From NCBI GenBank assembly GCA_018475625.1, contig JAAKEZ010000011.1:1-64000 (forward strand): DNA of 64,000 nucleotides, written 5' to 3'. Shown in pieces: positions 24,870 to 33,577 of the stretch. Each line of letters opens with the position of its first letter. Within the stretch, counting starts at the first letter, position 1. Source of the stretch: Candidatus Bathyarchaeota archaeon A05DMB-2 (GTDB lineage: Archaea > Thermoproteota > Bathyarchaeia > Bathyarchaeales > Bathycorpusculaceae). Made by a program: the position numbers and the translations under genes. A model generated the notes under the pieces. The model was not told where the DNA came from. It saw nothing but the letters and a program-made list of their open reading frames with translations, and did no database searches.

Positions 24870-25592
24870 TCAGGTCTGTGGGCTTTCAGGCTTTTTCAAA
24901 AATTTTTCCATCTCTTTCTTCACACTGTACCTGAACGGGATTTTGCCCGTTTCCCTTTCCAAATACCCTTTCTCGTAGAGTTTCTTCATTAGCCTCGCTG
25001 TATGCTCCCTGCTAAGTTGCACTCTTTCCCTGATCTCTGGTGCTGTTTTCGCGCCCTCCGCGAACAACATTTCCAATACTGCGATTTCTGTCTCCGTTAA
25101 CGCTGACATCGCTTTGTCTCTTTTGATAGGTATCACCGGTTCAATAGGTATCTCGGGCACAGCGGTTAACTTCTGCAATTGCTCCTCTACCCCAGATATT
25201 TTTGATTTTAGCGCCTCCTTTTCTGCTTCGAGGTTCTGCACTTTCTTGTTTGCTTCAGATATCTGCGAAAGGACAGCTACTTGAGTTTTGACTATCTCAC
25301 TCAATTGGTTTTCTAAGGGCTCTATTTTCTTCTCGACGAGATCAACTCTTTTAGCATTGGCGTCTGCCTTTGCACTGCTTCCCTCTATCTTGTATGCAAC
25401 TAACTCCAACCTTTCGGCTTCTCTTTTAAGTTCGCGATTGAAACTTAGAACGATGTCTTCAACGGTACTTTTGGCGTTTTCATACTCTCTTCTGGCTTCA
25501 CGCAGCCGCCTGTAATACTCAACCGAAGCGAAGACTGTTACCACGACTAGTATGCCTAAGAGCACCGTTAGAAAGTCAATCAATCTTTTCAC
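24870..25592 (-). CDS. Membrane-anchored coiled-coil protein with C-terminal winged helix
   Basis: 240 residues. An N-terminal transmembrane helix (IDFLTVLLGILVVVTVFASVEYY) is followed by a long coiled coil (about 30-140) and a Pro-rich linker (VPEIPIEPVIPIKR). A MarR-like winged helix follows (about 165-235, LTETEIAVLEMLFAEGAKTAPEIRERVQLSREHTARLMKKL). It would tether a DNA-binding domain to the membrane through a rod. It is convergent with herA without a single spacer base. Its upstream DNA carries the TGTGAYN repeats, so it may autoregulate. Function unknown. Confidence 0.75.
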   Translation of the reverse strand: MKRLIDFLTVLLGILVVVTVFASVEYYRRLREARREYENAKSTVEDIVLSFNRELKREAERLELVAYKIEGSSAKADANAKRVDLVEKKIEPLENQLSEIVKTQVAVLSQISEANKKVQNLEAEKEALKSKISGVEEQLQKLTAVPEIPIEPVIPIKRDKAMSALTETEIAVLEMLFAEGAKTAPEIRERVQLSREHTARLMKKLYEKGYLERETGKIPFRYSVKKEMEKFLKKPESPQT

Positions 25593-25623
25593 TTCTGTGA
25601 TTTATGCGTGATTTGAACAGTTG

Positions 25624-25638
25624 CATCACATATCACAG
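25624..25638. promoter_or_regulatory. TGTGAYN direct-repeat site A
   Basis: CATCACATATCACAG. On the minus strand this is CTGTGATATGTGATG, two direct TGTGAYN heptamers. It lies about 35 bp upstream of the leftward coiled-coil/winged-helix gene. Confidence 0.5.
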
Positions 25639-25690
25639 TTTCCCATGGATAATTTAAGTTTTATGGTGGTGTTAGCATGTTGTTATATAT

Positions 25691-25710
25691 GACGTCACAC
25701 ATCACAGTTG
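25691..25710. promoter_or_regulatory. TGTGAYN direct-repeat site B
   Basis: GACGTCACACATCACAGTTG. It matches site A at 15 of 17 positions over C[AG]TCACA[TC]ATCACAGTT, in the same orientation. Confidence 0.5.
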
Positions 25711-25847
25711 ATCCTGAATGGTTTTGGCATTCTTCTTACTACGTGCATGGCATAGAAATCTCTTATATTTACGCTTATTTCTGCTTTAAACGTTTTTTTT
25801 AGCGCCTTTACTTTTTGTGCTTTCAAGGGGTTTTTGGCGTTGTTTTT

Positions 25848-25871
25848 GATGTGACTTGTGACGTCACAAAG
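25848..25871. promoter_or_regulatory. TGTGAYN direct-repeat site C with GTGACGTCAC palindrome
   Basis: GATGTGACTTGTGACGTCAC followed by AAAG. It contains the 10-bp palindrome GTGACGTCAC and overlaps the 3' end of the 25864-26343 gene. Confidence 0.5.
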
Positions 25872-26343
25872 TCTCTTCTGATGGATTGGAGAGCCGATTT
25901 AGGCTTGTTTCTAGCTCCTGTCTTATGATTTCTATGACTTTTAGATGGTCTTTTAGGTCTTCACCCTTGGAGGGTATGTCTTTATGCGCCTCGACATACT
26001 CATGTAACTTGTTAGCGATTTCAAGGTAAGGGTCAAGAGTTGTGGTTTCAAACACGCCTAGATATCCTAAAAGCAAAACTGTGTAAATCGATTTTATCAC
26101 ATTTTCTTTGGACTGTTTTAATGTCCTGTTGAAGGAACCGCGACTTATTTTAGCCCTTGTTAGCCTTAACATGGCTTTTTCATCGTATTTTAGCTGTTTG
26201 CCCGATATATTTTCGGCTAAAATGTCTATCAAGAGGGTTTCGAGCTGTGTTTTAGTTAATTGGCTGTTTTTAGAAAGTATCTTAACTATGGGGTCATTTA
26301 ATGCCCCATTTAACCATGCTTGAACGCTCTCCTTTAATTTCAA
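25864..26343 (-). CDS. Helical protein of unknown function between repeat clusters
   Basis: 159 residues, almost entirely helical. An N-terminal region (KLKESVQAWLNGALNDPIVKIL, then QLTKTQLETLLIDILAENISG) is followed by RLTRAKISRGSFNRTLKQSKENVIKSIYTVLLLGYLGVFE, which looks like a helix-turn-helix. The C-terminus is a helical dimerisation-like region. No named family recognised. TGTGAYN sites flank it on both sides, so it is a candidate regulator of this interval. Confidence 0.65.
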   Translation of the reverse strand: MKLKESVQAWLNGALNDPIVKILSKNSQLTKTQLETLLIDILAENISGKQLKYDEKAMLRLTRAKISRGSFNRTLKQSKENVIKSIYTVLLLGYLGVFETTTLDPYLEIANKLHEYVEAHKDIPSKGEDLKDHLKVIEIIRQELETSLNRLSNPSEETL

Positions 26344-26756
26344 TATCCTTCACCCTGCATTATGTTAAATGGATACACTTTTGTATACTAGCTCGGCATT
26401 TAAATTTAATCTTCGGCTTTTTGGCAAAGGAATATGTGCCTACGGGAATTTACGATAAAATAACCTGATAAAAATTGTTTAAATCATAATATACTCTATT
26501 CTGGTGGCTTTGAACCATTTATAAGCCGTAATCAATGCTTATTCTTTAAATAAGGTTTAAAAATTGGTTTAGGTCAACGCTTTAACATCACCTGCCAAAA
26601 ATCCTGATAGCTTTAGAAAGAATCCCATTTCAGCGCTAAAGCTAAACCGGAATCACACACCTTTTTTAGGCTGTTATTTTAACGCTCATATGTCCTAAAA
26701 TTACCGCTTTATCTTAAGTTTACATTTATCCCTTGCAAATCAGAGATAATTGCCTA

Positions 26757-26772
26757 TGATGTGTGATGTCAC
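26757..26772. promoter_or_regulatory. TGTGAYN direct-repeat site D
   Basis: TGATGTGTGATGTCAC, sharing the GTGTGATG core with sites B and E. It lies about 130 bp beyond the 3' end of the nitrilase-family gene. Confidence 0.45.
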
Positions 26773-26847
26773 TTTTCAAGAGAAATCACCTGTGATTAAT
26801 CCCATCAGTCTTTGATATCACGGATTGCCGTGATGCATCTGTGATTT

Positions 26848-26866
26848 GGTGTGTGATGTGACATCA
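26848..26866. promoter_or_regulatory. TGTGAYN direct-repeat site E
   Basis: GGTGTGTGATGTGACATCA, containing TGTGATG directly followed by TGACATC. It is immediately downstream of the nitrilase-family gene. Confidence 0.45.
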
Positions 26867-26900
26867 AGCCTGTGTTTAGGCACCGTGAAGGAGTGTGAAA

Positions 26901-27734
26901 TTAAAGCAGTTCCGAGCCTCTCTTAAGTTCTTCAAAAAGTTCGGGGCGTAAATCCCTGAGCGTAGGGATGAACGCTTCTGCTGCTATCAAGTCGTTGTAG
27001 TCTACTTCGCAGATGACAAGGTCTTCCTCATCGTACTTTGCTTTCGCGAGTACGTCTCCTGTTGGACTCACTAGCCTGCTTCCTCCCCAAAACTGCAACC
27101 CATCCTCCACGCCCACCAAATTGACAAATGCAAGAAACACCGTGTTTTCTAAAGCTCTGGCGGCTGTCAAAATCTCAAAGTAACTTCTACGCACAGCTGG
27201 AGAGGCTGAGATGACTGTGATCAGTTGCGCTCCCATAAGTCGCGTAAGACGGAACACTTCTGGGAAGAAAACATCATAGCATATGCATAGCCCTATGTTT
27301 CCCAATGACGTTTCGAAGGCGGCTGTTTGGTACCCCGGGCGGAAGTACCTTTTCTCCTCAAAGACGCTGTGAGTGGGAAGGTACATTTTGCGATATTTTC
27401 CAATGAATCCTTCTGGTCCCACCAAAACCGCTGTGTTGAATATTGTGGCTTTTGTTTTGTCGCTAAGTTCTGGCATGCCGAAAATGATATACATCCCTGT
27501 TTTCTTGGCTATGTTCTCTACAACCTTTGTTGATGGTCCTGGTATTGTTTCAGCCAACTCGTAAATTTGATCTCTCACCACGTAACTGGTTAATGACAGT
27601 TCTGGGAAAATTGCGAGATTGGCACCTTGTCCTCGTGCTTTTATGGCAAGTCTTTCGATTTTTTTCAGATTTTCTTTTTTGTCCTCGCGTTTGCTGCTTA
27701 TCTGGGCAAGCGCGATTTTAATCTTTTTTTCCAT
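26901..27734 (-). CDS. Carbon-nitrogen hydrolase (nitrilase superfamily)
   Basis: A 277-aa cytosolic amidohydrolase with the catalytic Glu-Lys-Cys triad: Glu in FPELSLTSY (near 44), Lys in KYRKMYLP (near 115) and Cys in GLCICYDVFFPEVFR (near 148-162). A conserved RALENTVFLAFVN segment follows (near 193). The substrate cannot be read from sequence. It lies 19 bp downstream of nadE on the same strand. Glutamine-dependent NAD synthetases fuse exactly these two domain types, so it may supply ammonia to the neighbouring synthetase; this is inference. GAGGAAT precedes the ATG. Confidence 0.88.
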   Translation of the reverse strand: MEKKIKIALAQISSKREDKKENLKKIERLAIKARGQGANLAIFPELSLTSYVVRDQIYELAETIPGPSTKVVENIAKKTGMYIIFGMPELSDKTKATIFNTAVLVGPEGFIGKYRKMYLPTHSVFEEKRYFRPGYQTAAFETSLGNIGLCICYDVFFPEVFRLTRLMGAQLITVISASPAVRRSYFEILTAARALENTVFLAFVNLVGVEDGLQFWGGSRLVSPTGDVLAKAKYDEEDLVICEVDYNDLIAAEAFIPTLRDLRPELFEELKRGSELL

Positions 27735-27753
27735 TCTTTATTCCTCTCTTGCT

Positions 27754-28596
27754 TTAGTATGTGTTTCGTGGAAGTCTGAAGTCTGTTCCAACGGTTCTGT
27801 ACTCAAGTTTTGGAGTCAACAGCACTCTTCTTTTGTGTTCTGTCGATAGCCACCTGCTTTTAACCTTTTCAACAAGACTCTTCTCAATGCTTAACTTTTG
27901 CGCAATGTCTTCTATTGTCATAAAATGTTCAAGCCCGTAAAGGATGAGATCAAGCGTTTCGTATTTGACACCGAGTTCTGTTTCAGCAAATTGGTCAGGC
28001 CACAGGGCAGGAGTGGATGGCTTTGAGGCCAGTTCGGCTGGGAATCCAAGATGAACTGCAAGTTTGCGTACTTGTGTTTTGTATAAGTCCATTATTGGTG
28101 ATATGTCGGCGGCTACGTCTCCCCACTTGGTGAAGTATCCCATCATAGTTTCTGACTTGTCAGAGCTTCCGCAGACTATCCTGTTAAGTTTATTCGCGTA
28201 ATAATACAGGTAAATCATTCTGGTTCTTGCTTTTATGTTGCCTTTGCAAATCTTTTCTACTGGGTTGAATATGGGTATGGTGCTGTAAATTGCTTCCAAG
28301 GCAGGTGTGATGTCACAGATTTGTGTCTGCAAGCCGAATTTCTCCGCAACAAACTTTGCATCCTCAATGTCTTTGGGGTTGTACGTTTCCTTTTCTGGAA
28401 GCAGAAGTCCTAAAACCCTCTCTCCCCCTATTGCCAGACTCGATAGTGCGGCTGTTGTGCTGCTGTCAATTCCGCCTGACAGGCCGACAACGATGCCTTC
28501 TACTCCAGAGTTTTCCACGTACTCCTTGATGAACCGTCTGATTCTTTTCTCGATCTCGGACATATCCAAATCTAGAACAGAAGGTGACAATTTCAT
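27754..28596 (-). CDS. nadE: NH3-dependent NAD+ synthetase
   Basis: Catalyses ATP-dependent amidation of nicotinic acid adenine dinucleotide to NAD+. The PP-loop GLSGGIDSSTTAALS lies near 40. Family motifs VCGSSDKSETMMGYFTKWGDVAADISPIMDLYKTQVR and KPSTPALWPDQFAETELG follow. About 280 aa, without a fused glutaminase domain. I chose ATG 28596 because AAGGAG lies 8-10 bp upstream and a TATA-like box at 28634-28640 implies transcription starting near 28610, downstream of the longer start at 28650. It forms an operon with the C-N hydrolase. Confidence 0.9.
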   Translation of the reverse strand: MKLSPSVLDLDMSEIEKRIRRFIKEYVENSGVEGIVVGLSGGIDSSTTAALSSLAIGGERVLGLLLPEKETYNPKDIEDAKFVAEKFGLQTQICDITPALEAIYSTIPIFNPVEKICKGNIKARTRMIYLYYYANKLNRIVCGSSDKSETMMGYFTKWGDVAADISPIMDLYKTQVRKLAVHLGFPAELASKPSTPALWPDQFAETELGVKYETLDLILYGLEHFMTIEDIAQKLSIEKSLVEKVKSRWLSTEHKRRVLLTPKLEYRTVGTDFRLPRNTY

Positions 28597-28633
28597 TTGT
28601 CTGTACTCCTTATGCTCTATGGTTGTAGGCAAG

Positions 28634-28659
28634 TATTTAAGGGCAAGCATAAATATTAA
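28634..28659. promoter_or_regulatory. Divergent promoters for nadE and elf1
   Basis: Leftward TATA TTAAATAC (28634-28641) serves nadE. A rightward AT-box ATAAATATTAAA (28649-28660) lies about 40 bp before the Elf1 start. The two genes are divergent across about 100 bp. Confidence 0.45.
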
Positions 28660-28694
28660 AGGAGCGTAACCACACGTTGCAGAAGGCTGTTACA

Positions 28695-28958
28695 ATGGGG
28701 CGAAGAAGGAAAAAAGTTGTTCGCGTTCCTAAGAAGCGTTTGCCCAAATTCTTCTCTTGCCCAAAATGTGGAAAAGAAACCGTTAGGGTGGAAATTTTCA
28801 GAGAGGAAAATCGTGCTGTGACAGGCTGTAGTAGCTGTGGTCTCCAAGAAGAATTTCAGATAAGGCCTGCTCAAGGAGAAGTTGACGTTTACTGCATGCT
28901 TACCGACAGAGTATACGGTTCTTCAAAAAAGACCTTTATAAACACTGGAAATGCTTAA
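28695..28958 (+). CDS. Elf1-like transcription elongation factor (zinc ribbon)
   Basis: An 87-aa protein with a basic N-terminus (MGRRRKKVVRVPKKRLPK) and a zinc ribbon CPKCGKETV ... TGCSSCGLQEEF, the pattern of Elf1-type elongation factors that bind RNA polymerase on nucleoprotein templates. ATG 28695 is preferred over an upstream TTG at 28677 because the Elf1 head starts there. It is followed after 16 bp by the GGGP synthase gene. Confidence 0.8.
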   Translation: MGRRRKKVVRVPKKRLPKFFSCPKCGKETVRVEIFREENRAVTGCSSCGLQEEFQIRPAQGEVDVYCMLTDRVYGSSKKTFINTGNA

Positions 28959-28974
28959 CCAAGGTGATTAGTGT

Positions 28975-29727
28975 ATGCCTGGGCTTATCGAGACTTACTT
29001 ACTCGAAAAAATAAAGGCGGAAGGGTCAATTCACATAACTCTTGTTGACCCTGAGAAGATAACGCCTCCTCAAGCATCCCGGGTTGCAGAAAACTCTAAA
29101 GCAAGCGGAACTGCTGCTATAATGATTGGTGGCTCAACTTTTGTTTCACAGGCTCACCTTGATGACGTGGTTAAAGCTATCAAGCGGACCGTTGATCTTC
29201 CAACAATCCTTTTTCCGAATAACGTGACTGGAATAAGCCGGTATGCGGACGCCATATGGTTCATGTCTCTCCTGAATTCTGTGGACCCATACTTCCTCAT
29301 AGGCGCCCAAATTTTGGGGGCTCCCCTTGTGAAAAAATATGGTTTGGAACCGATTTCTATGGGCTACATAATCGTAGGCGAAGGCGGCACCGCGAGTATA
29401 GTAGGCAAAGCAATCCCTGTACCATATAACAAGCCAGAACTTGCAGCCGCGCACGCTCTTGCCGGCAAATACCTTGGCATGCGCTTCATATACCTTGAAG
29501 GCGGCTCGGGAGCCAAGGACCCTGTTCCTCCTGAGATGATTCGCACGGTTAAGCATTTCGTGGAGCTTCCTCTCATCGTGGGCGGTGGAATAAGAACCAA
29601 GGAGCAAGCGCTAACGGCTGCCTCTGCCGGCGCAGACATAATCGTCACCGGTAACCTTATCGAAAACACTGACGCGAAACAGAAAGTCTCTGAGATTGTA
29701 AATGGGATTAAAGGGATAAAGCCCTGA
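28975..29727 (+). CDS. Geranylgeranylglyceryl phosphate synthase
   Basis: A 250-aa TIM barrel that joins geranylgeranyl diphosphate to sn-glycerol-1-phosphate, the committed step of archaeal ether-lipid synthesis. Diagnostic segments: HITLVDPEK (near 20), MIGGSTFVS (near 49), FPNNVTGISRYADAIWFMSLLNS (near 80), YLEGGSGAKDPVP (near 172), VGGGIRTKEQA (near 202) and IVTGNLIE (near 222). Likely co-transcribed with the Elf1-like gene. Confidence 0.93.
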   Translation: MPGLIETYLLEKIKAEGSIHITLVDPEKITPPQASRVAENSKASGTAAIMIGGSTFVSQAHLDDVVKAIKRTVDLPTILFPNNVTGISRYADAIWFMSLLNSVDPYFLIGAQILGAPLVKKYGLEPISMGYIIVGEGGTASIVGKAIPVPYNKPELAAAHALAGKYLGMRFIYLEGGSGAKDPVPPEMIRTVKHFVELPLIVGGGIRTKEQALTAASAGADIIVTGNLIENTDAKQKVSEIVNGIKGIKP

Positions 29728-29849
29728 GCTTTGGTTCTTTTTGAGTTGAATCCGCTGAAGTGGCTTTCACATTGGGAGGTTTTTTCGTTTTTCATGCTAG
29801 AAAGCCAAAATAAAGCAGTGTTTAGTAATGTACGTGGGGAGCAGGCTGC

Positions 29850-32800
29850 TTGAACGGTAAAATGAGCGAGGGCTACAGCGCTTACATTGAGCATATGGAG
29901 CGCCAACTCAAGCAGTTATACGCCATAAGCGATAGCGCAAGGGCGAAGGGATTGGACCCGACGCTAAAGACTGAATGCGTGATTGCGAATGACATTGCCG
30001 ACCTCGTAGAAGGTCTGGTTGGACCCAAAGGAGTGGCTGCCAGCATTCGGGAATTAGGAGCAAAACTGCAACGAGAAGAAATTGCATTCAAAATTGCGGA
30101 AGAAATCATCTACGGCAAGTTTGGACGTATGGAGCCTGAGGCGGCGGCTGAGCAAGCAATTCGGACGGCGCTGGCTATATTCACGGAGGGTCTTACTGCC
30201 GCTCCAATACAGGGTGTTGCACAGGTTAAAATCAAAGAAAACTTAGATCGGACGCGTTACTTGGCCATATATTTTGCAGGTCCAATACGGTCCGCCGGGG
30301 GAACCGATCAGGCGCTGACTCTTGTTGTGGGCGATTTTGTGCGCCGCCTCCTTGGACTGGATCGATACAAGCCGACAGCGGAAGAGATTTCTCGATTCAT
30401 TGAGGAACTGAGATTATACGAGCGTTCAGTGGGACGCTTCCAATATCATATTCCCGATGAAGAACTGAGGAAGGCGTTAGAATGGCTTCCTGTTGAGGTT
30501 ACAGGCACAGAATCTGATCCTGTTGAGGTCTCTTCTTTCCGAAACCTCAAAAGAATAGAGACCAATCGCGTGAGGGGCGGGGCTCTCCGGGTTGTTAACG
30601 ACGGCATTGTAGGACGAGCGCTCAAGGTTCTAGTTATCATAGAAAAGCTGGGTTTTCAAGGATGGGATTGGCTTAGAGAATTTCGTGTTAAATCCGAAAA
30701 GAAGTCGGCGGGGTTCATGGATGACGTGATTGCAGGGCGCCCAATTTTCTCGTTTCCTTCCAGACGTGGCGGCTTCAGGCTTAGATACGGCAGGTCGCGT
30801 AACACTGGGCTTTCAGCCGTTGGGGTGCACCCGGCGACCATGCTAGTAGTCGATAGTTTTTTGGCGGCTGGGACTCAATTGCGTCTGGAGCTTCCTGGGA
30901 AAGGAGGTGTTACGGTGCCTGTGGACACTCTTGAACCTCCTGTTGTCTTACTGAAGGATGGTTCTGTTGTCCGCGTTTCCCTTGAAAACTATAACAGTCT
31001 AAAGGACAAGATTGCCAAAATCCTATTTTTGGGTGATATCCTAATCAGTTACGGGGATTTTCTTTACACCAACAAGACGCTTCCTCCTTCTGGTTACGTT
31101 GAAGAATGGTGGGTTAAGGATCTGAGGAAGGCGATTGCTGAAAGATTTGGAGGTGATATAACTAAGGCTGCGGAAAGTGTTAAGGTTTCAGAAAAGAAGC
31201 TGCGCTCAATTTTGGAAAATCCATTCGACAGCAAAACCACCGCGGAAGAGGCAATCTCGCTATCTGTAAAACTTAATGTGCCGCTGCATCCGCGCTTCGT
31301 CTTTTTCTGGTCAAACTTGCCTTCAATTCAGGAAATTGAGATGTTGCGGAGATGGTTGGCAGCTTCCGAGGTGGTTCTTGAGAAGGGGCTGGTCCGCAAA
31401 ATTGTCGGAGTAAACGACCCGAATGTGACTCAGGCATTGAAGCTGATTTTTGCGCCACATGCTCTGTTGGATGGGAAGATACTTCTCGAAGGAGAAGACG
31501 CATGCGCTCTCGGTTTCTGTCTTGGCTACGGTTCGTCGCGCACCTTGGACGCTTCAGTGGGGTCAGTGTTGGAAGCGGTAAGTTTGCTTTCTGGCGTTGA
31601 AGTGAAGGAAAAAGCGCCCACGTTTGTGGGAGCACGTATGGGTAGACCTGAAAAGGCTAAGAGGCGGGAGATGAAACCTTCTGTGCATGTCCTTTTCCCA
31701 GTAAGTTTGGCTGGTGGCTCTCACCGAGATCTTGTGAAAGCAGCAAAAAAAGGCTCCGTGTTTGTCGAGTTTGCCAGACGAGTGTGCCCTCAATGCAAGA
31801 CTTACACTTTTAAGGTGAAATGCCCTAGTTGCGGAGGTGAAACCGAGACTGAGAAAAGTTGTCCACGGTGCGGTAGAGTTTTAAAGGATACTGTTTGCCC
31901 AACATGTAGAGCTTCGGCGGTGCGATATCAGAGACAGGAGGTCAATTTCAAGAGTTTGCTAGAGGAAGCTCATCGGGCGCTCGGGGTTCCTGTTCCAAAA
32001 ATCCTAAGGGGAGTTAAGGGCTTGACGAATGAGGATAAGACGCCTGAGATTATCGAGAAGGGTGTTTTAAGGGCGAAGTATGATCTGTCGGTTTACAAGG
32101 ATGGGACGATTCGCTTCGACGCCACGAACGCGCCGTTGACGCATTTTAAACCTGCTGAAATCGGAGTGACAGTTGAAAAGCTTAGGCAACTTGGCTATAC
32201 ATATGACACAAACGGTGCACCCTTAACCAGTCCAGATCAAGTTTGTGAGCTTAAAATTCAGGATGTTGTCGTTCCATGGAAAGCAGCGGAGTACTTCGTG
32301 CGAGTGGCGAACTTCATAGATGAGCTTCTAACACGAGTCTATAAACTTCCAAGCTACTATAACGTCAAAGGTCCCGATGAACTTGTTGGACATTTGATTA
32401 TGGGCTTGGCTCCTCACACCTGCGTCAGTATCCTAGGCCGCATAATCGGCTTCACAAACCTCAATGTCTGTTATGCCCATCCTGTCTGGCACTCAGCCAA
32501 ACGTCGAGACTGCGACGGCGACGAGGACGCGGTCTTGTTGGCGCTCGATTCACTTCTTAACTTTTCTAGGCGATACTTGCCTGCACAGATTGGCGGGATC
32601 ATGGACGCTCCTTTGCTGCTCATTCCCTTTGTTAACACCGAGGAGGTGCAGCGGCAAGCTCATGACTTCGACGTTGACAAGTCTTATCCGTTTGAGTTTT
32701 ACGAAAAGACCTTGGAACGATTTGAGGCTAGAAAGATCAGTTCCATGATGGATATAGTTAGCCATAGGCTTGGGACTGCCGCGCAGTTTGAAGGTTTCAA

Positions 32801-33263
32801 CTTTACCACGCCAGTTTCAGACATAAACCTCGGAAACGCCGAGAGTGCATATAAGCAGTTTAAGTCGATGGTTGAAAAATTGAACATGCAACTGGAGCTC
32901 GGCGAGAAAATCGACGCCGTGGATGTGCGACATGTTGCATTAAAGGTTTTGACGACTCATTTTATCCGTGACATTGCCGGTAACATGCGTGCTTTTTCCA
33001 CTCAAGGCTTTAGGTGTAAATCCTGCAACAAACGTTTTCGGCGTCTGCCTCTCCGCGGTAAGTGTCTCTTCTGCGGTGGTCCGTTGACTCTGACGGTTTA
33101 CCGTGGCGGCATCGAAAAATATCTTGAGGCGGCTCAGCGGTTGATTGACAAATATGAATTACCGAAGTATTATGCTCAGCGGATTTCTCTCATTAAAAAT
33201 GAGATTGCATCAATGTTTGACAATAATAAGCCTAAGCAAGCCCGCCTCTTTGACTTCGCTTAA
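29850..33263 (+). CDS. polC: DNA polymerase D large subunit (DP2)
   Basis: The 1137-aa catalytic subunit of PolD. N-terminal region YSAYIEHMERQL is typical. The core has YFAGPIRSAGGTDQAL near 140 and DCDGDEDAVLLALD near 888-901, the catalytic aspartates of the double-psi barrel. Three CxxC-type zinc ribbons lie at about 646-687 and another pair at 1054-1078 (CKSCNKRF, CLFCGG). The C-terminus KQARLFDFA resembles a PCNA-binding PIP box. No intein is present although this gene often hosts one. The start is TTG 29850 behind GGGGAG; an ATG 12 bp downstream is possible. Confidence 0.95.
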   Translation: MNGKMSEGYSAYIEHMERQLKQLYAISDSARAKGLDPTLKTECVIANDIADLVEGLVGPKGVAASIRELGAKLQREEIAFKIAEEIIYGKFGRMEPEAAAEQAIRTALAIFTEGLTAAPIQGVAQVKIKENLDRTRYLAIYFAGPIRSAGGTDQALTLVVGDFVRRLLGLDRYKPTAEEISRFIEELRLYERSVGRFQYHIPDEELRKALEWLPVEVTGTESDPVEVSSFRNLKRIETNRVRGGALRVVNDGIVGRALKVLVIIEKLGFQGWDWLREFRVKSEKKSAGFMDDVIAGRPIFSFPSRRGGFRLRYGRSRNTGLSAVGVHPATMLVVDSFLAAGTQLRLELPGKGGVTVPVDTLEPPVVLLKDGSVVRVSLENYNSLKDKIAKILFLGDILISYGDFLYTNKTLPPSGYVEEWWVKDLRKAIAERFGGDITKAAESVKVSEKKLRSILENPFDSKTTAEEAISLSVKLNVPLHPRFVFFWSNLPSIQEIEMLRRWLAASEVVLEKGLVRKIVGVNDPNVTQALKLIFAPHALLDGKILLEGEDACALGFCLGYGSSRTLDASVGSVLEAVSLLSGVEVKEKAPTFVGARMGRPEKAKRREMKPSVHVLFPVSLAGGSHRDLVKAAKKGSVFVEFARRVCPQCKTYTFKVKCPSCGGETETEKSCPRCGRVLKDTVCPTCRASAVRYQRQEVNFKSLLEEAHRALGVPVPKILRGVKGLTNEDKTPEIIEKGVLRAKYDLSVYKDGTIRFDATNAPLTHFKPAEIGVTVEKLRQLGYTYDTNGAPLTSPDQVCELKIQDVVVPWKAAEYFVRVANFIDELLTRVYKLPSYYNVKGPDELVGHLIMGLAPHTCVSILGRIIGFTNLNVCYAHPVWHSAKRRDCDGDEDAVLLALDSLLNFSRRYLPAQIGGIMDAPLLLIPFVNTEEVQRQAHDFDVDKSYPFEFYEKTLERFEARKISSMMDIVSHRLGTAAQFEGFNFTTPVSDINLGNAESAYKQFKSMVEKLNMQLELGEKIDAVDVRHVALKVLTTHFIRDIAGNMRAFSTQGFRCKSCNKRFRRLPLRGKCLFCGGPLTLTVYRGGIEKYLEAAQRLIDKYELPKYYAQRISLIKNEIASMFDNNKPKQARLFDFA

Positions 33264-33338
33264 GACTAAAGCTTTTCAATGCAAACCGTGAATCTATCCT
33301 TGGTGAAGCTAAAATCAACGAGTCATTTCATCCAAACG

Positions 33339-33357
33339 CTTACCTTCAGAGGGTAAG
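33339..33357 (+). promoter_or_regulatory. Hairpin covering the ribosome-binding site of the ArsR-like gene
   Basis: CTTACC and GGTAAG pair over 6 bp with a TTCAGAG loop. The 3' arm contains the GGTAAGG ribosome-binding sequence just before GTG 33362, so folding would mask translation initiation. Confidence 0.4.
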
Positions 33358-33361
33358 GAAC

Positions 33362-33577
33362 GTGCGGAACGGGCTTAGTGCCAGAACCAAAATACTGGAC
33401 GTTCTAGAACAGCGGTCTTCTGGCGCGGCTGGCATTGCAAGAGAAACGTCTTTGTCCTACAACGTCGTGATGCATCATTTGAGGCTCCTCCAGCACGAAG
33501 GAACAGTTGACCGCAGAGGAAACCGGCCGTATGTCTGGATGTTGACCGGTTTAGGACAGAAACGACTGGTTGGCTAA
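33362..33577 (+). CDS. Small ArsR-like winged-helix regulator
   Basis: 71 residues, one winged helix: SARTKILDVLEQRSSGAAGIARETSLSYNVVMHHLRLLQHEGTVDRRG. The recognition helix is followed by a short wing and NRPYVWMLTGLGQKRL. No metal-binding Cys residues. The GTG start follows GAGGGTAAGG. It overlaps the convergent MazG-like gene by 4 bp. Regulatory target unknown. Confidence 0.75.
   Translation: MRNGLSARTKILDVLEQRSSGAAGIARETSLSYNVVMHHLRLLQHEGTVDRRGNRPYVWMLTGLGQKRLVG

Larger units (their letters stand above)
26344..26900. other. AT-rich gene-free region with TGTGAYN sites
   Basis: No coding frame or RNA gene is recognised. The right-hand 140 bp holds several TGTGA-type repeats (26757-26772, 26848-26866 and single half-sites between). 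The left part has TATA-like TTTAAATTTAA near 26399, a plausible promoter for the leftward 25864-26343 gene. Confidence 0.5.
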
